Of a stretch of DNA of 64,000 bases, positions 12,701 through 29,353 are shown one piece after another; the stretch's first letter is position 1, and each line of letters starts with the position of its first letter. A program made the position numbers and the translations under genes. This stretch comes from Chrysaora quinquecirrha (lineage: Eukaryota; Cnidaria; Scyphozoa; Semaeostomeae; Pelagiidae). Below the pieces are notes generated by a model that saw nothing but the letters and a program-made list of their open reading frames with translations, was not told where the DNA came from and made no database searches. The stretch is taken from NCBI GenBank assembly GCA_014526335.1, contig JACTAT010000039.1, positions 3,644,202-3,708,201 of the forward strand, read 5' to 3'.

Positions 12701-15700
12701 TAGAGAGAAGGGTTTGATAGAGAGAGAGAGGAGTAATAAAGAGAGGGGTCTAATGGAGAGAGGGCTTAATAGAGAGAGGGGCTTAATAGAGAGAAGGGGA
12801 TTGAAAGATGGTCTCAATATAGAGGGGCTTAATAAAGGAAAGAGATTGATAGAGAGGTGGTCTCAATAGAGAGAAGGGCTTAATAGAGAGAAGGGGATTA
12901 AAAGGTGGTCTCAATAGAGAGGGACTTAATAGAGAGGGCTTAATAGAGAAAGGGGATTGATAGAGAAAAAGGTTTTATAGAGAGAAAGACTAAATAGAAA
13001 GAGCTTTATTCATCTTAAAGTATAAGAATTATCAAGTTGTAATTTATTTGTGACAAAATAGATTTGAACCTTATCCAAGTAAATCACACGAGAACAAGAT
13101 ACATCAGCCATTCCTGACAATAAGTAACGAAACAATAAATGAAATCAATGGAATGAAATACAACTAAGGTAAGAATAAATGAATGAATGAAGAGAGAACT
13201 AACATAAATAGAAGTAAGAAAAGAACTCAAACCATGATCGGAAACAAGAACAATATTTATACAAGATGAAAGTTTTCTTATCTTGATTCCATCCATCAAT
13301 CGACCAATCATATCGTCAACTCGTTTTATTGCATTGTTCACCTAAACAATTAAATAAATGATACTGTAGACAATAATAATATGAGAAAAGGATGTTGAAA
13401 ATTATATGTTATATAGTGTTTAAATCTAAATTGTGATGAAGAATATTTTTTTACCTGAGAGCTGGTTGTCCCTTGTCTGTGTCCCTGTTTGTCTGGCTCT
13501 TCAAAATATAATGACAGAAAACTTGGCCTAGAAAATAATAGAAATTAAATCAAATACAGACCCTTCTTCTATAAGAGCGGAGACATAAAGATTTAAGAAG
13601 CAAAGGTCTTCGAAACAGATCAAGAGGTTGACCTTACCTTTCAGATGGATCCATATCAAGCCATGAAAGAACTTGATCCACTCGCTTTTCATAAGCAACT
13701 CTCCTTAAAAAAGAAGCATCAAATTTAATGACAGTTGTTTTTGACAGTTGCATGTGCAACTCCACTTCAAATAGGAAATGTCCAGTTCTAACAGAATTCA
13801 CAAGAATACTTAATCATCTCTGTTTGCCTTTCTTACCCATTGTAATGTTTCCAGTAGTTTGGCCTTATACCTGAACAGAATGAAGACAGTAATTTAGCAA
13901 ATAAAGAAAGCAGTGGTGCTAAAGCTTCCTAATAATTAAAATGAACCATGCAAAGGTAAACCGTGGAAGCCGTTTTCTCTATTAATCCTCTTCTCTCCAA
14001 TAGCCCTCTTCTCTAAATTAAGCCCTCCTCTCTATTAAGTCCTTTAGCCTTTCTTTTATTATCTTAAGCCCTTCTTTCCTTTTATCTATATAGCCTTTCA
14101 CTCTATGAAGCCCTTCTGTCTATGAAACCCTTCCTTCTATTTAGTCATTCTCGCAACAAGTCGTCAAGACCTTAGTAATGAATAAAAGTAATTATGAGTA
14201 GCCAGTGACAACATTTGAAATCTTAAATTTAATTAACAAACCTTGTACACTTGCTTCTGATCCAACCCAAAAATAAGTAGCACTTTTTAAACCTTGTTTT
14301 CTTGCAGTCACCCAGATCTGCAAAGAAAAATTTAGAGTATTTAATTTTCACAACAGAGTGAATCATAAATATAGAGATTGACAAATGTATAGATATAATA
14401 ATGATAATATCTTTGCGTCGCATTATCACTTACAGGTTCCCCATGCCACCATTTTGCATCATTTGCAGTTTTGCCACCAATTCTGAAGGAGTCTGTTCGT
14501 TTCTCGTTTTTAAAACTGTTTGATACGATACCATGAGACTCTGGATAAAGACCCTACAACAAAATAAAGAGGATCTTTTTGCTAGTCGATAATTTTGAGA
14601 TTTGATGAAGGCTAGAAAAGCCATACGTCTGCTAACTGGGTTACTTGATAAGAAGCTAAAAGTCATAAAAGGTGGTACCACCAAGTGGCCTAATGATTGG
14701 CTTGGAACTGGTAGGCAATGGGCTCGACCGAGCATCGACGGGTTCACCTCCAGCATGTCTACAGTCAACCCAACCTTCCATCCATCTAAGCTCGGTAAAG
14801 ACTCGATGAGTAACAAGGCTATTATTTAAGTTACATCCATCACTACCAAAATCCCTAAACTGCTGCGACAAGAAAACGAATATTGCATCGATAAGTCCAA
14901 AGACACACAATCTTAGATATAAGTAGGGTGAAATGCTGTATTTAGCGTCAGTCGGTAGGTTAATTAACCAAGACCTAGAACCTGACTGTGACACTACCGT
15001 AGCTGGGGTCGAACCCCGACCTCTATGAGCTTCTAACACTACAAGCCAGCTGGCGTCTTCCCGTACTTGTCGTAACTTGCAACGACATAGCAAATGTTGA
15101 ATGAAATAGAAAAAAGTAAGGAAGACAACAACTTACAGTTGCAATGGTATAATGATTTGGAAATGTTTTTGTTGGAAATTGTGACTTCATATACTTGGCT
15201 CTCACACCTTCGTCAGCTGAAAGAAAGTGTAAATGTTTTCAATTAGAATTCACTGATTCATATTGTATTAAAAAATTCAAGAAAAGCTCATTTCGATCTT
15301 CATCTGTTCGCTTTTCTAGTTCACATTACTATTAACCGTTAATTTTCTCTATAACTATATCTATAATTAAATTAAGGGCCCATTGGCCAATGTATCCATA
15401 TATTGATTAAAAAACTCTGTGGTTTTGCACCGTTCATATTCTTTGGATGGATGAATCACGAAGATGAGTAGTGAATGATTCACAAGACCACGCTATGTCA
15501 CGAGTCCTTCAAATTTGGCTTGATAGCTTAATGCTGTACCCGTCTTCAATTAGTAAGGCATTAAAGTATATATCGAAAAACAGCTAAGGGGGGGATAGAG
15601 GTTTAAGACCTGTTCTGGTCGCAATAATGTCTCAAATGTTCAAAGCAAAACTACGTTTGATATTCTGAAGAACAGGAGATGAAAAAAGCATGCAATAAAT

Positions 15701-17049
15701 TTTCTTTTCATCCTTCTCTCCAAACGATTTATAAAAATGTGACAACTGAATAACATCCTACCGAGTTTTTTGATGTTTGGTGATAAATTTCTTTCGAAGT
15801 AATCTGATCTGAATCCATCCATTGATACCAGAATCACAACTGGGCTTTTAAAACTATAACACAAAATGCAATTTATAAATAGTAAATCAATCAAAGCATA
15901 AATGGAAATCAATAGAAATCAATCGAATCAATCAGCAAATCAAGAAATAAGTGATTATAGCAAGAATAAAAGCGGCGAGTAATTAGTGATAGCGACCTAA
16001 TGGTGACCCAGAAAGCGATTTCAAGGAGCAGGTAAGAAGGATGGGACTAGAATGATGGGAGCATGCCATAAAAGATGAAATTGGGGAACAAGGAAAACAC
16101 GAGCTTTTGGCAACAGTGGGATAGGTCGTTAAATCAAGACCAGTTTTCAAAATGCAGAGATAATGCTAATTTAACAAGTGGCGGCAAGAGAGAAATCGAG
16201 AAACAGCCCCTTCTATAAGGGCCTCATTAGGATCTTTGGTGAGAATAATGAAAATCGTTGAGATTATAGTAAGTCAGTAAGGGAAGGAATATTTAACTCA
16301 TTTAACTGACCTGCTGCATCCATCGGAGTTTCGTTTCCCTTTACCTAAAAATTCAAAACGGAAATGTCACTTTTGGCTTCAGAATATGATATACTTGAAC
16401 AAAGTTCATTTACTCTATAAAGGAATTCTATGGTAAGTTGAAATTAATGCTATATTACCATAGAACGAATAACGATGAGCTCTCTTCGTAAAAACAGTGC
16501 CAACTACAATTGCTGCAACTGCAACAAGTATAACAGCAACCTAAAATGAAGGAGAATGAAAACGCGACTGAATTCAAGGTTAATGACTAGCTGGAAGTTA
16601 TGTGAGCAAATGATATTATGAATGTATATGATGAGAGGTAAAATTGCTGAACTCTGTCGTTTGAAGCTTGAACCATATTGAGTTATTAGGAATACACACA
16701 TTCAAGTGTAAGGGCTGTAAGCTGCTTTAAAGATTTAGACATATGATCTACTGTATTTAAATATACGATCTTACTCACAATAATGAATGCTGTTTTTCGT
16801 CTTGAAACTCGTCTTATTGATGCCTGCAGAAAAATCAAGCAATCATATAGAAGAAAAACTTAAAACTTAAAAACTATGAAGACTTGACCAATAATCTTTT
16901 AGCATCAACCTCTAAAAATTAAATCATAAAAAAGATACCTTAGGGCTCTTTGAATCTATTTCCAGTGAATCCATGGAGTGATGACGACACAATGAATCTT
17001 TTTCTAGGAAAAAAGAAGCGTTAATATAACCATCGTCTGTAACATGCAT
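6799..17049 (-). CDS. ENPP: Ectonucleotide pyrophosphatase/phosphodiesterase, type II membrane protein (ENPP1/3-like)
   Basis: Family role: extracellular hydrolysis of nucleotide phosphodiester bonds with two zinc ions and a threonine nucleophile. Start ATG at 17049 (exon 16939-17049), then 16779-16823, 16459-16540, 16311-16344, 15762-15853, 15137-15216, 14434-14553, 14242-14317, 13837-13870, 13638-13703, 13455-13527, 13233-13341, 12241-12310, 12107-12138, 11764-11840, 11440-11493, 11033-11099, 10829-10916, 10247-10443, 9844-9904, 9094-9245, 8824-8950, 8205-8294 and 6799-6985. Phases agree at the joins checked. An arginine-rich cytoplasmic tail precedes one transmembrane segment (exons 2-3). 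Catalytic motifs in order: VSMDGFR, TKTFPNHY (nucleophile Thr), EEPDKQGH, SDHG and SHGYDN. A nuclease-like domain follows (CLLTQKYYVTGY, IPLWVGY, PVPTHFY-like). There are no somatomedin-B domains between anchor and catalytic domain. Two short exons, after SDHG and between 8205 and 6985, were not found. The last residues and stop are provisional. Confidence 0.9.
7190..7515. repeat. Pyrimidine-rich imperfect minisatellite in ENPP intron
   Basis: Imperfect repeats of a C/T-rich phrase resembling 'ctttctcacccacagag' followed by 'ccttttctcaa'. The open frame across it is low-complexity, and I see no protein-family signal. It lies between the last two recognised ENPP exons. Confidence 0.6.
7905..8058 (-). 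repeat. tRNA-derived SINE-like element, copy A
   Basis: On the minus strand a TAGCTGACTCGTGG A-box-like stretch is followed about 40 bp later by a B-box-like GGGTTCGAGCCC. The downstream body matches another copy at 14935-15060, including the 'gtagcgtcacagcc' and 'ttagttaacctac' segments. It lies in an ENPP intron. The family assignment rests on the two boxes and the second copy; exact ends are not defined. Confidence 0.6.
8335..8695. repeat. A-rich minisatellite (gaaacaatgaaa / aggttaaacaatg units)
   Basis: Many imperfect copies of 'gaaacaatgaaa' mixed with 'aggttaaacaatg' in an ENPP intron. Unit length and order are irregular, as expected from slippage. Confidence 0.8.
12350..13005. repeat. 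Purine-rich minisatellite in ENPP intron
   Basis: Dozens of degenerate copies of a 17-20 bp phrase such as 'agagagaggggcttaata' or 'agagaaggggattgata', almost all purines on the plus strand. It fills the ENPP intron after the SDHG exon, where one short coding exon is expected but was not found. Confidence 0.85.
13985..14155. repeat. Inverted-orientation copy of the ENPP minisatellite
   Basis: C/T-rich phrases such as 'ctctattaagtcctttagcc' are the reverse complement of the 12350-13005 repeat. The two arrays lie about 1 kb apart in opposite orientation around four ENPP exons. Confidence 0.65.
14935..15060 (-). repeat. tRNA-derived SINE-like element, copy B
   Basis: Minus-strand reading gives an A-box-like stretch, then GGGGTTCGACCCC (B box), then a body shared with copy A at 7905-8058. 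It sits in the ENPP intron between the exon with the nucleophile Thr and the next exon. Confidence 0.65.
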
Positions 17050-18276
17050 TGCAGAAGTTAATTAAGTGTACATATGGTGTAAGTAATAGATGCCAATTAA
17101 ATACATCAAATTAAAAATGTTTATTTAGAATAGCATACACTGAACGAAAAATAACTACAAAACTTTCACTTTCGACATACAGAGTTCTTTGTGAGCTTTC
17201 TTTTTGAATGTACATACCTCGATATCTCGACAACTACGCTACCATATCATTGCTTCACAAACAAAAAAGATTTCATCAACTTTCGCTTCGATAAATCTTC
17301 CTCAAACAAAAGCTGTCAAGTTCTAAATTAGCATCAAATTAAATGATCTTTACTAATAAACTCTCCCTATAATAACAATAGTTTTGCTTTATATCTATCA
17401 ATTATTGATTAATTGAACTGCTTACTTTAGTTTAATTTTCTTTTTTAACTTGTTGTACCTTTTATATTTTGTATCTTTTAATTAACTTTTGACCATGTAT
17501 CTAATGATATAGTGTCTTATAAATAAAAATAAAAAAGCATAAATTTGCGGAAGCAACTGTCTGAATAGTTTCAACTGTCTAAACGTCTGAATAGTTTCAG
17601 CTTAACACAAACCCCAATTTTGCCAATCTTGTACTTGTAAACGATCTTGCTTATTATATTTAATTTTAATATTGTAACAAATGAAACTTTAGTAATTAAA
17701 ACAGGATTAAAGTATTGAAACACACTTACCAAACTGCTCAAAATCAAATCATCCTTCTCGATTTCATTACTCTAAGATCAGCGCAAGTTTGTTTGGACAT
17801 GAAACCAGGAAATAAAATTCAGAACACTTCCGGTAGTTCCCAGCTTTCTATCATTCAAGAATACAGAACTCAAATGTAATCTAATTTTTCTCTTCTTGTT
17901 GCTGCTTTTATCATTACAAATTTAAAGTGCGGTTTACACACAATTATCTATTTTCACAAGACTTTATAAAATAGAAAAATAACAAGAACTGAAAATTTAT
18001 ATTGAAAATACATTAACAAGTTTATTACATTTAAAAGTCCCTTTGCAATTTGCTCTGTATGACCAAAAATGAAAGTAAATGTTGAAAATGAAAATAATAA
18101 TTTACAAAAACTAAATTCTCGAACGAGGTTGAAATCAGAGAGTTAAAATATGACGATTATTCTTACAAGCTGTATAACGTTGACTTAAATTCACACCATC
18201 TAATTAAGAAAAATACATTTCAAAGATATGTCCCCAAATATTATTTTTGTGATTATTAAATTAACATGAAAAGCAA
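17050..18276. other. Intergenic between ENPP 5' end and SLC38A9 3' end
   Basis: About 1.2 kb of AT-rich sequence between two genes transcribed in the same (minus) direction. It should hold the ENPP promoter and 5' UTR and the SLC38A9 3' UTR. I see no conserved exon and no clear TATA box that I would assign. Confidence 0.5.
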
Positions 18277-21200
18277 CTAAATAAGAAACTGACCGACAAG
18301 ATTAGCAATTCCAACGAATACAATGAACGAGTGTAAAATTAAGCTTGTCCAAGTCAATGATTTTCTTTTTTTCTCGATTATCAACTGGATGATACAAGGA
18401 AGAGCAAAAATATAAGCCAATCCACTTATGGAGCCAACATATCTGGAAAAAAAGGCAAACAATGAAATACATATAATGCCTTGTGACGTATGTCATAGCT
18501 ACATATAATAAAGGTTTCCACAGCCTCAGTATTAGAATAAAGAGTGTCCTTGTCAAAAGGTCCGAATGTTGAAGTAAAAGACATCTATCTTTTTTCATGA
18601 AGTAAAAATCCTGATTGTAAACTAAGGTGCATACCACTGCCCTTCACATTTTAAGCTCGAGTCGTCGTCGCTTTACTTGCCTCTGGCACTAATTTAGTAT
18701 AAGCTTTATGAGGGAAGTAAAGTTGTCTATTTTCAATGCATCAACTTTAAAACCCAGGCTAACCACAATTGATTCAATAAGATTCTTCATTCATGTGATT
18801 TTGCTCGAAATCTTCAGTCAATGATAATCAAAGAAATTCGAGTGTAGTCTTCAGGGAACAAGTGTCTGCTCTTTGTAATACATAGAAGGGTTTGCTGTAT
18901 AGACGTGTCTGATTAGAGGTATTGGATTGAAATAATAAGCGAAGGTCACTGATTACCTGATTATGTGTCCAACATGAGGGAAGAAAATTGCAAAGATAAT
19001 TCCAAAAGCAATGACAGTGCAGTTCAAAACAAAGACATGGAACCAGCTAAAATGAAAGAAATAGAAAAAACATCAAAGAATATTCGAGAAACATGAATAT
19101 CTTTGAAACGATAAAGATTAAAATGATGAACATGATAAGAATGAAAGTCTTGAATTACCTTGGCCAAGTTTTTTGAAGAAAAGAGTTAATGTCTGAACTC
19201 TGATGATGTACATAAGCAGAGGGTAAACAGTGATCATTTGAAATAATAAACAAACACGGGCAATGAATGTCATTACATCAGTTGATGCAAAATTATCAAG
19301 GAGAACCTAAAAAAGAGAACAGCTTTCAAACCATTTGAAAATTTTTGAATTTGGACCCTTATTCAACTGATACTCGACAGAGTATGAAATGCCAATTGTG
19401 ACGAACTGAGTTCTTTCGACAATGAGTCTTTACATCAAAGCAATTCTACGATCCTGCACTCTAAATCATATGGTAATAGAACCAGTAGATCACAACAAGG
19501 TAAGCGCAGAGGAGGGATGCAGTTAGCTAATAAGAGACCAAGATAGGTACTGCTAAAATCGTCTATGATTGACCAAAAAGCTCCGTGCAAAGACACCATG
19601 AAAAGGTTCTATTGCTACATGGACAATAACACCTTTCGAAATTATAGACAATGATACCTAAATATAATACAGAATAATGAAATGTTCAATGAATAAATAA
19701 CAGACCTGTTCAATGCATTTTTTAGCCAATGGAAAACAAGTGTAAAACACGATGCTGATTATGAAATAAGTTCCAGTTGTAAGAGAATAAGCTATGCAGA
19801 TATCTCGAACCTAAAAATTAAAACAACAAATTTAAGTATAAGTTCTTCAATGAAGCTTATGTAAAGATATTTGTAAATCATAAGTTCATTAAGAACTGCC
19901 ACGTTAGAACTCTTTATAGACAAATGCTAGCTTTCAAAAAAGGGCTGGCAGAAGTTTTAAGCAGTTAAAATCAATTTGCATGTGGGATGGCAAAAATCTT
20001 ATAACAGCCCAAGGGAAATGCAGCTTTTTAGCAACAACTACAACATTACGCAACAACTACAAGAATAAGCTAGGCAGCAGCAAAAACTAGACTTGTTAAA
20101 TTCATCTCAATTACAGTTCATAAAATCCAGGCAAATTGAGATTGCTCGAACGAAGTTCAGTGTCTAAAGGACTCAATTCAATAGCAAAAACTACAACTTG
20201 ATCAATGAGTTTGAAGAGCTAGTACGTCATCTTTGACCACTTCGTCAGCGATTTTGATTGCCAGATGCGGTCGAAGATTGCCAAGCAATGAAAAGAGACA
20301 AAGCAAAGGCAATGAATTGATTTAAATTGTTAAAAGGACTTGTCATGTCGAAGCAAAGAATATGGTTGGTCTACTTACATTATTTTGAGGTTTTTCCTGA
20401 TTTCTTACAATTGACAGAATGGCATTATGAATATATAAAGCCAAAGCAAGGGTTCCAGTCAAAGCCGGGAATTGAAGACGATACACTGCAAAACATTAAC
20501 ATTAATTAGACAGATTCAATTTCGGTAAATGTTCATTAAAATATAGGAACAATTTCACATTGAGATATGCAATGTTTAATTGTCACTTCAATTCAATTCA
20601 ATTCAATATTGTTTGTAAAATACATCAAATTAATACAAAGTCTAAAAAAGTATGCATTTTACGCGACCCAAGAAAAGCAAAGCTTATCTAGCTTGGGCCG
20701 CAACTAAAAGATAAAAGGAAATTAACATAATAGGGCTATTTAACTAACTTACGATGGGTGGTGTCGATTCCAGGTGTTTCTTTGAAATTCAAATGAGGAC
20801 CCCAAAATCCAGATTTTACACAGATAAAAGCGATGATGTAAAATACAGATATTGTGCCTGTAAACAAGAAATTAATAAGGTTGATATTTATGAAATAAAA
20901 TTGATCTAAGCAGCAGTGAAGCCACATAGCAAGCAGGCAATCTCCATTTGTTAGCAAAGACCAGGAGTTCCGGCAGCTATACCGTCCCAGTCAACTTTCT
21001 AGAACAAGTACCCTGGATAAGTTTTGAAAAATATCTAAAGGATGGTAAGCAGAATCAACTGAACGAAAGTAGGGTCGTGGACAGTAATCACGACGAAATT
21101 TCAAGCATAGCAATTATGAGGCAAGAGTCGAACACTTCTATAACTCAGCCACGCAACCTCTAAGTCATCAGGACCATTAGGAAAAAGTTAGCAGTCCTAC

Positions 21201-24200
21201 AGGACAGCATTCGCTCACAGACTAGATGGTGATAAACGCTGTTTAGGGGAGTGATTCTATGTTTGTTATAGACCAAGGTTCTTTTCTCTATTTGGAATTC
21301 TTTAGTGCAAATATAAAGCACGGGTAATAGCTTTCACTCAAAGTAGCTAAGTAAGTGAATGAGTGATTCTAGATAGCATACATTTACTTACCAAAGGCAT
21401 TAAACTTTGTGAAAAATGTTGGTGATTTAAATGACGACAAAGGAAGAAGAACAGCGACCAGAAAAAATGGAACAGTTAATTGTTTCTGCCAAACTTTGTA
21501 AAAAATATTTGAGCCAGCTGGACCAAGAGATGTAGTATGAGAATGCTTTGGGACAATGTCTGCAAGGCACAAAACTAAAAAGGAAAAAAATCAAAGTTCA
21601 TAAGAGATAATGGTTGCGTTTTCATAGACAAAAAATACAGAAATACGTTTTGGATGTCGATGGTACAAGTTTAAGATGAGTTGGTCCATTAAGCACCAGT
21701 CGCATCAGAAGATAAGTTAAGCTAAAGAGACCTCGACACCAGTCTCGATGAAACAGATGTCAAAGACACCACGAGTCAGCTGGATTAGACCCCGAATCCA
21801 CAGAATCTTCAATCTGTTCCCAATGTCTGTGTAGCGCAATCTCTTTGGTTTTGAAGCAAGCTTGTAAAAAACAAAACCATTTGATGAAACAAGCTTGTTC
21901 TTCCGGATTCTTGTGGTATTTCAACAGGCGAATCGTTCTCTTGATCTTTCTTTGTTGATTTAAAACGTGATGTAAACTTGCAAACATGAAGGTTGAATCC
22001 AAACATGACTATGATGAAAGTTACAGCGAAATATAATGAAAGTATAGAAAAAGCCAAAGATAAAAGAAAATCTAGATATTCATCCTTACCATTTGCAGAT
22101 CCTGGTAACGTTTTGTTCAAGTGTTCAGTTTTATTTGTGTAATCGTGAACTGTTGCCGTATGATCTACAAGATAACAGTAATACTATAAATATCCATACT
22201 CTGTTGTATCATAAATAAAAAAAGGATAAGTTTACAATATAGTTAATTATTTGTCAGTTGGTTTTTTAACTAGTTGGTAGGTTGAATTGCTAGATGGTTA
22301 ATAGTGCGGTAGGTTAGTTTAGTTAGTTAGCCAGTCAGCTAGTTAGTTAGCTAGTACGTGAGTGAGCTAGTTAGTAAGTCTTTTACTTTGCTAGTTAGAT
22401 AGTTGTTCAATAGGTTAGTATATAGTTTGTTAGTTTAGTTAGTTAGTTAGTTAGTTAGTTGGTACGTTAGTTAGTTATTTAGTTGGTTTGTCAATTAGTT
22501 AATAGTTGCTCAGTGGGTTAGTTAGTTAGTTAGTTAGTTAGATAATTTGTTAGTTAGTTAAATGGTTAGTTAGCTCGTTGGTTAGTTGGTTGGTTAGTTA
22601 CTTAGTAAGTACGTAAGCTATTTAGTGAGTTGTTAGTTAGACAGTTAGTTAGCATGTAAGTTAGTAAGTTAGTGAGTTTGTTAATTAGTTATTTAGTAAG
22701 TTAGGAAGTTAGTTATAAATAAGTTTGTTAATCTAATAAACAGCAGTTACCATGAATGAATTCGCCGACATTGAATAAGAAATTTGAAAGTAACACAAGG
22801 TAAACTGTTGTTGCACCAAGTAACGCAATAAGTGAGAATGAAATGCCAAAAAATTTTCCAGTTTTTCCAAGGTGATATTCACAGACATCTGTAAATTCCA
22901 AAGCTTCATATCGAGATTTATCTGAAAAGAGAAGTTATTATAAAAGGAAACACATCAAAGGAAACAATCATACATCCAAACAAAGATTACATTAATAAAG
23001 AAAAAGGGAACAAAATTATTCATAGTTACCAACAGAATCAGTGCTTTTCAAAACCAAATAACAGGTATAAAGACAAATGGCTCCCATAAATAACACTAAG
23101 AATATTCCAAGTGCAAAACCACTCTAGAATCAAATTCAAATTTATAGTCTTAGAAGAAATGATCAATTTGATAAAAAAGACTTCAATGATAAATGCAAAG
23201 AAAGTCAGTTGATCTTTGAGAATTCACTAACTTGTGAAAAGGCCCAAGGCAAGCTAAGCAAAGATGTACCCATCATCGTATTCCAAATTGCAAATCTAGA
23301 AAGAAACACATGACATATTTAGGCCAGTATTAACATCATTCTACTCGGGGAGGCTGGAGCCTGTTTTTTGAGTGAAGGACATGAGGGCTACAGCCCCCAA
23401 TCATTGATCTCTGATTTGCCTGCTACAGCTGAAATTTCATAATTTGCTAAGGATCGTTCTGTTCAGTCTGGCAACACAAACTGTTTGGCATTGTGTGCTA
23501 TCACACTTAAGGATGGGATGGAGTTTAAAGAAGAAATATGCTTACTTTAGAACTATATATGTGTTACTGTGTAAAGAGGGTGAATACTTACATGGTGATC
23601 AAACTGCTCTGTTTGAAACCAGGTTTTGGCAACACAGGTAAAAACAAATATGCAGGAAGAACATGATCAGGAATAATCTACAAAAAGAAAAATAGATTAA
23701 TGATAATAAAACAATGTGGGAAAACTGAAATGTCAGAAACAGACAAAAGTAGAGATGCTGGGTCCAGGGTGTGGCAGCCCTATATATGAGGGGTGTGGTC
23801 AAAGGAAAAAAGGTGTGGCATTCAGCAGGAAGTAAACAAGAGGTATCCAGAGAGCAATTAATACTTTCCAAAGATTGGACGTCATTGCTGCTGTAGTTTA
23901 AACCCTGAGCTGCATTAAAGAAAAAAGGCTGCATGCTTGTTTTTTGCAACAATTCCACTTAATGAACCAGTCAATATGCAAATTAGGAAGGATTGTGATA
24001 TTAACTTTTTCATCTTTTTCGATGAACCTCTGCTCAGCAACAGACTGGAAAGTTTGCCCTTTGCATGGGCAGCTTGCAAAGTCACTGTCAAGGTCATGTG
24101 ACCTATTGTTCTTCTATTGTTTGTGTAAACTGTGCAACAAAGGTGAAAAGAATGCAAGGAGCTGCCCATGCAACATCTTGCAGGCATGCAGCAGATTTTC

Positions 24201-24406
24201 CAGCATAACATTATAATACAGGAGTCTAAGAAACATACCAATTTTTCCTTAGTGTGTAATTTTGCATAATATTTATATCTGCTGTGTTGTGCAAGGACAT
24301 TTAAGGATCCATCTTGAAACTCATTTGAATAATTCAAAGAATTGACAACAAATGGATCTCTTGGACTTTGTGCTGCTCTTTCCAATAAAGGCTTTTTCTC
24401 ATCCAT
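18277..24406 (-). CDS. SLC38A9: SLC38A9, lysosomal arginine-gated amino acid transporter
   Basis: Known role: lysosomal membrane transporter and arginine sensor that signals to mTORC1 through Ragulator and the Rag GTPases. Thirteen exons: 24239-24406 (start ATG 24406), 23592-23677, 23232-23295, 23030-23123, 22751-22921, 22090-22164, 21392-21559, 20753-20857, 20379-20485, 19706-19810, 19159-19306, 18957-19046 and 18277-18442. Phases agree except at one point. The cytosolic N-terminus keeps the RYKYYAKL segment matching the Ragulator-binding HYYSRL region of the human protein. The signature [16 protein letters not shown] follows in TM1. A luminal loop carries N-glycosylation sites (NKT twice), and [36 protein letters not shown] and the terminal [11 protein letters not shown] all match SLC38A9 rather than other SLC38 members. 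In exon 11 the run of six T at 19169-19174 is one base short: adding one restores both the splice phase and a family-like WP-S-WFHV segment. Confidence 0.93.
20573..20705 (-). repeat. Dispersed hairpin repeat with GAATT-type tail
   Basis: Minus-strand reading: a GCGGCCCAAG / CTTGGGTCGC stem around a loop with GATAAGCTTTGCTT, about 70 bp of AT-rich body, then a 'gaattgaattgaattg' tail. It matches the plus-strand copy at 51829-51960. The layout, a 3' stem-loop followed by a short tandem tail, resembles the 3' end of a LINE or of a SINE that uses its machinery; that is inference. It lies in an SLC38A9 intron. Confidence 0.65.
22290..22725. repeat. GTTA/GTTAGTTA microsatellite in SLC38A9 intron
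   Basis: Degenerate (GTTA)n with interruptions such as 'gctagtta' and 'gtaagtta' fills most of the intron between the exons at 22751 and 22164. Confidence 0.9.
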
Positions 24407-25291
24407 TCCAACCTGTCAAAAACATCAAACAAAAATCAAATCAGACATCTAAAAAAACAATAAATGTTATCTGTTTTTGTTGTGAAAATTGTTGCAGCAT
24501 CTTTAGTACGTGTAGAAATAAAAAGTTTGGTGGCAGCAGATGGAGAAATATAAGCAAAATATGTAAATCATTTTTTGTTTACAATTTTTGGCCCCTGGCC
24601 AAACAAGTGCTTTTGGCTAGACCTCTCATCTTTTTTCTTATTTAATTTGTGCAACTTGCGCCAAGTCTTCTGAACTTTTCAATTTATACAGCATTAGCAA
24701 TGTTATTATTTACCTGAACTTAAAAGACCTCAAAAACTCAGTCTGTCAGGGCACTTTGCCGGGTTGCAGCAAAATTCAGCTCCAAAGATCACGTTCTTCC
24801 ACCATGACTTCGCACTGTTCGCAATTCTGACCTTAAACTGTTGCTGCTGTTGTTGCTTACTGGGACGTCCGTCGCCGTCGCTCCCACCTTGTCAATCTTG
24901 ATAATTAAAACATTGAAAATCAAATAAAAATTGATAAAAATAATAATAACAATGAAAGAAAAATTTTTGATAGTGGATAAGCGAATAATGCAAGATAAAA
25001 TACGGACAGACTAACCGGAGAAACCAAGAGCGCTTCAGACTTGATACGATACAGCTTTCTGTGGTTTTGAAGCATTGAATTTTTATTGAGATAAAAATTA
25101 TCAAACGCTGACAACGCACACAAATGTATGCAATTATTGACACAATGGAACACAAGAATGTCTACAATTAATAATTTATCATAGAAATTGTTATATCCAT
25201 TGCAAAATCGTTTTAAATTAAAGAAATTTTGCAAGTATTTTGAAAGCAACTTGGTTTAATTTATTAAGTAAACTGCTTGAGGTAACGCAAG
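24407..25291. other. Divergent promoter region, SLC38A9 (-) and CAPSL (+)
   Basis: The two start codons face away from each other across 885 bp. A relatively GC-rich patch near 24840-24895 may be the SLC38A9 5' UTR or core promoter. No TATA box is assigned. Open frames here (for example at 24352-24645 and 24892-25249) show no recognisable domain. Confidence 0.45.

Positions 25292-29353
<4,062 letters not shown>

Noticed and set aside
14430..15093. Open frames of 75-145 codons overlapping ENPP exons and the SINE at 14935
   Set aside because: They run through intron, SINE and exon in frames other than that of ENPP and have no domain.
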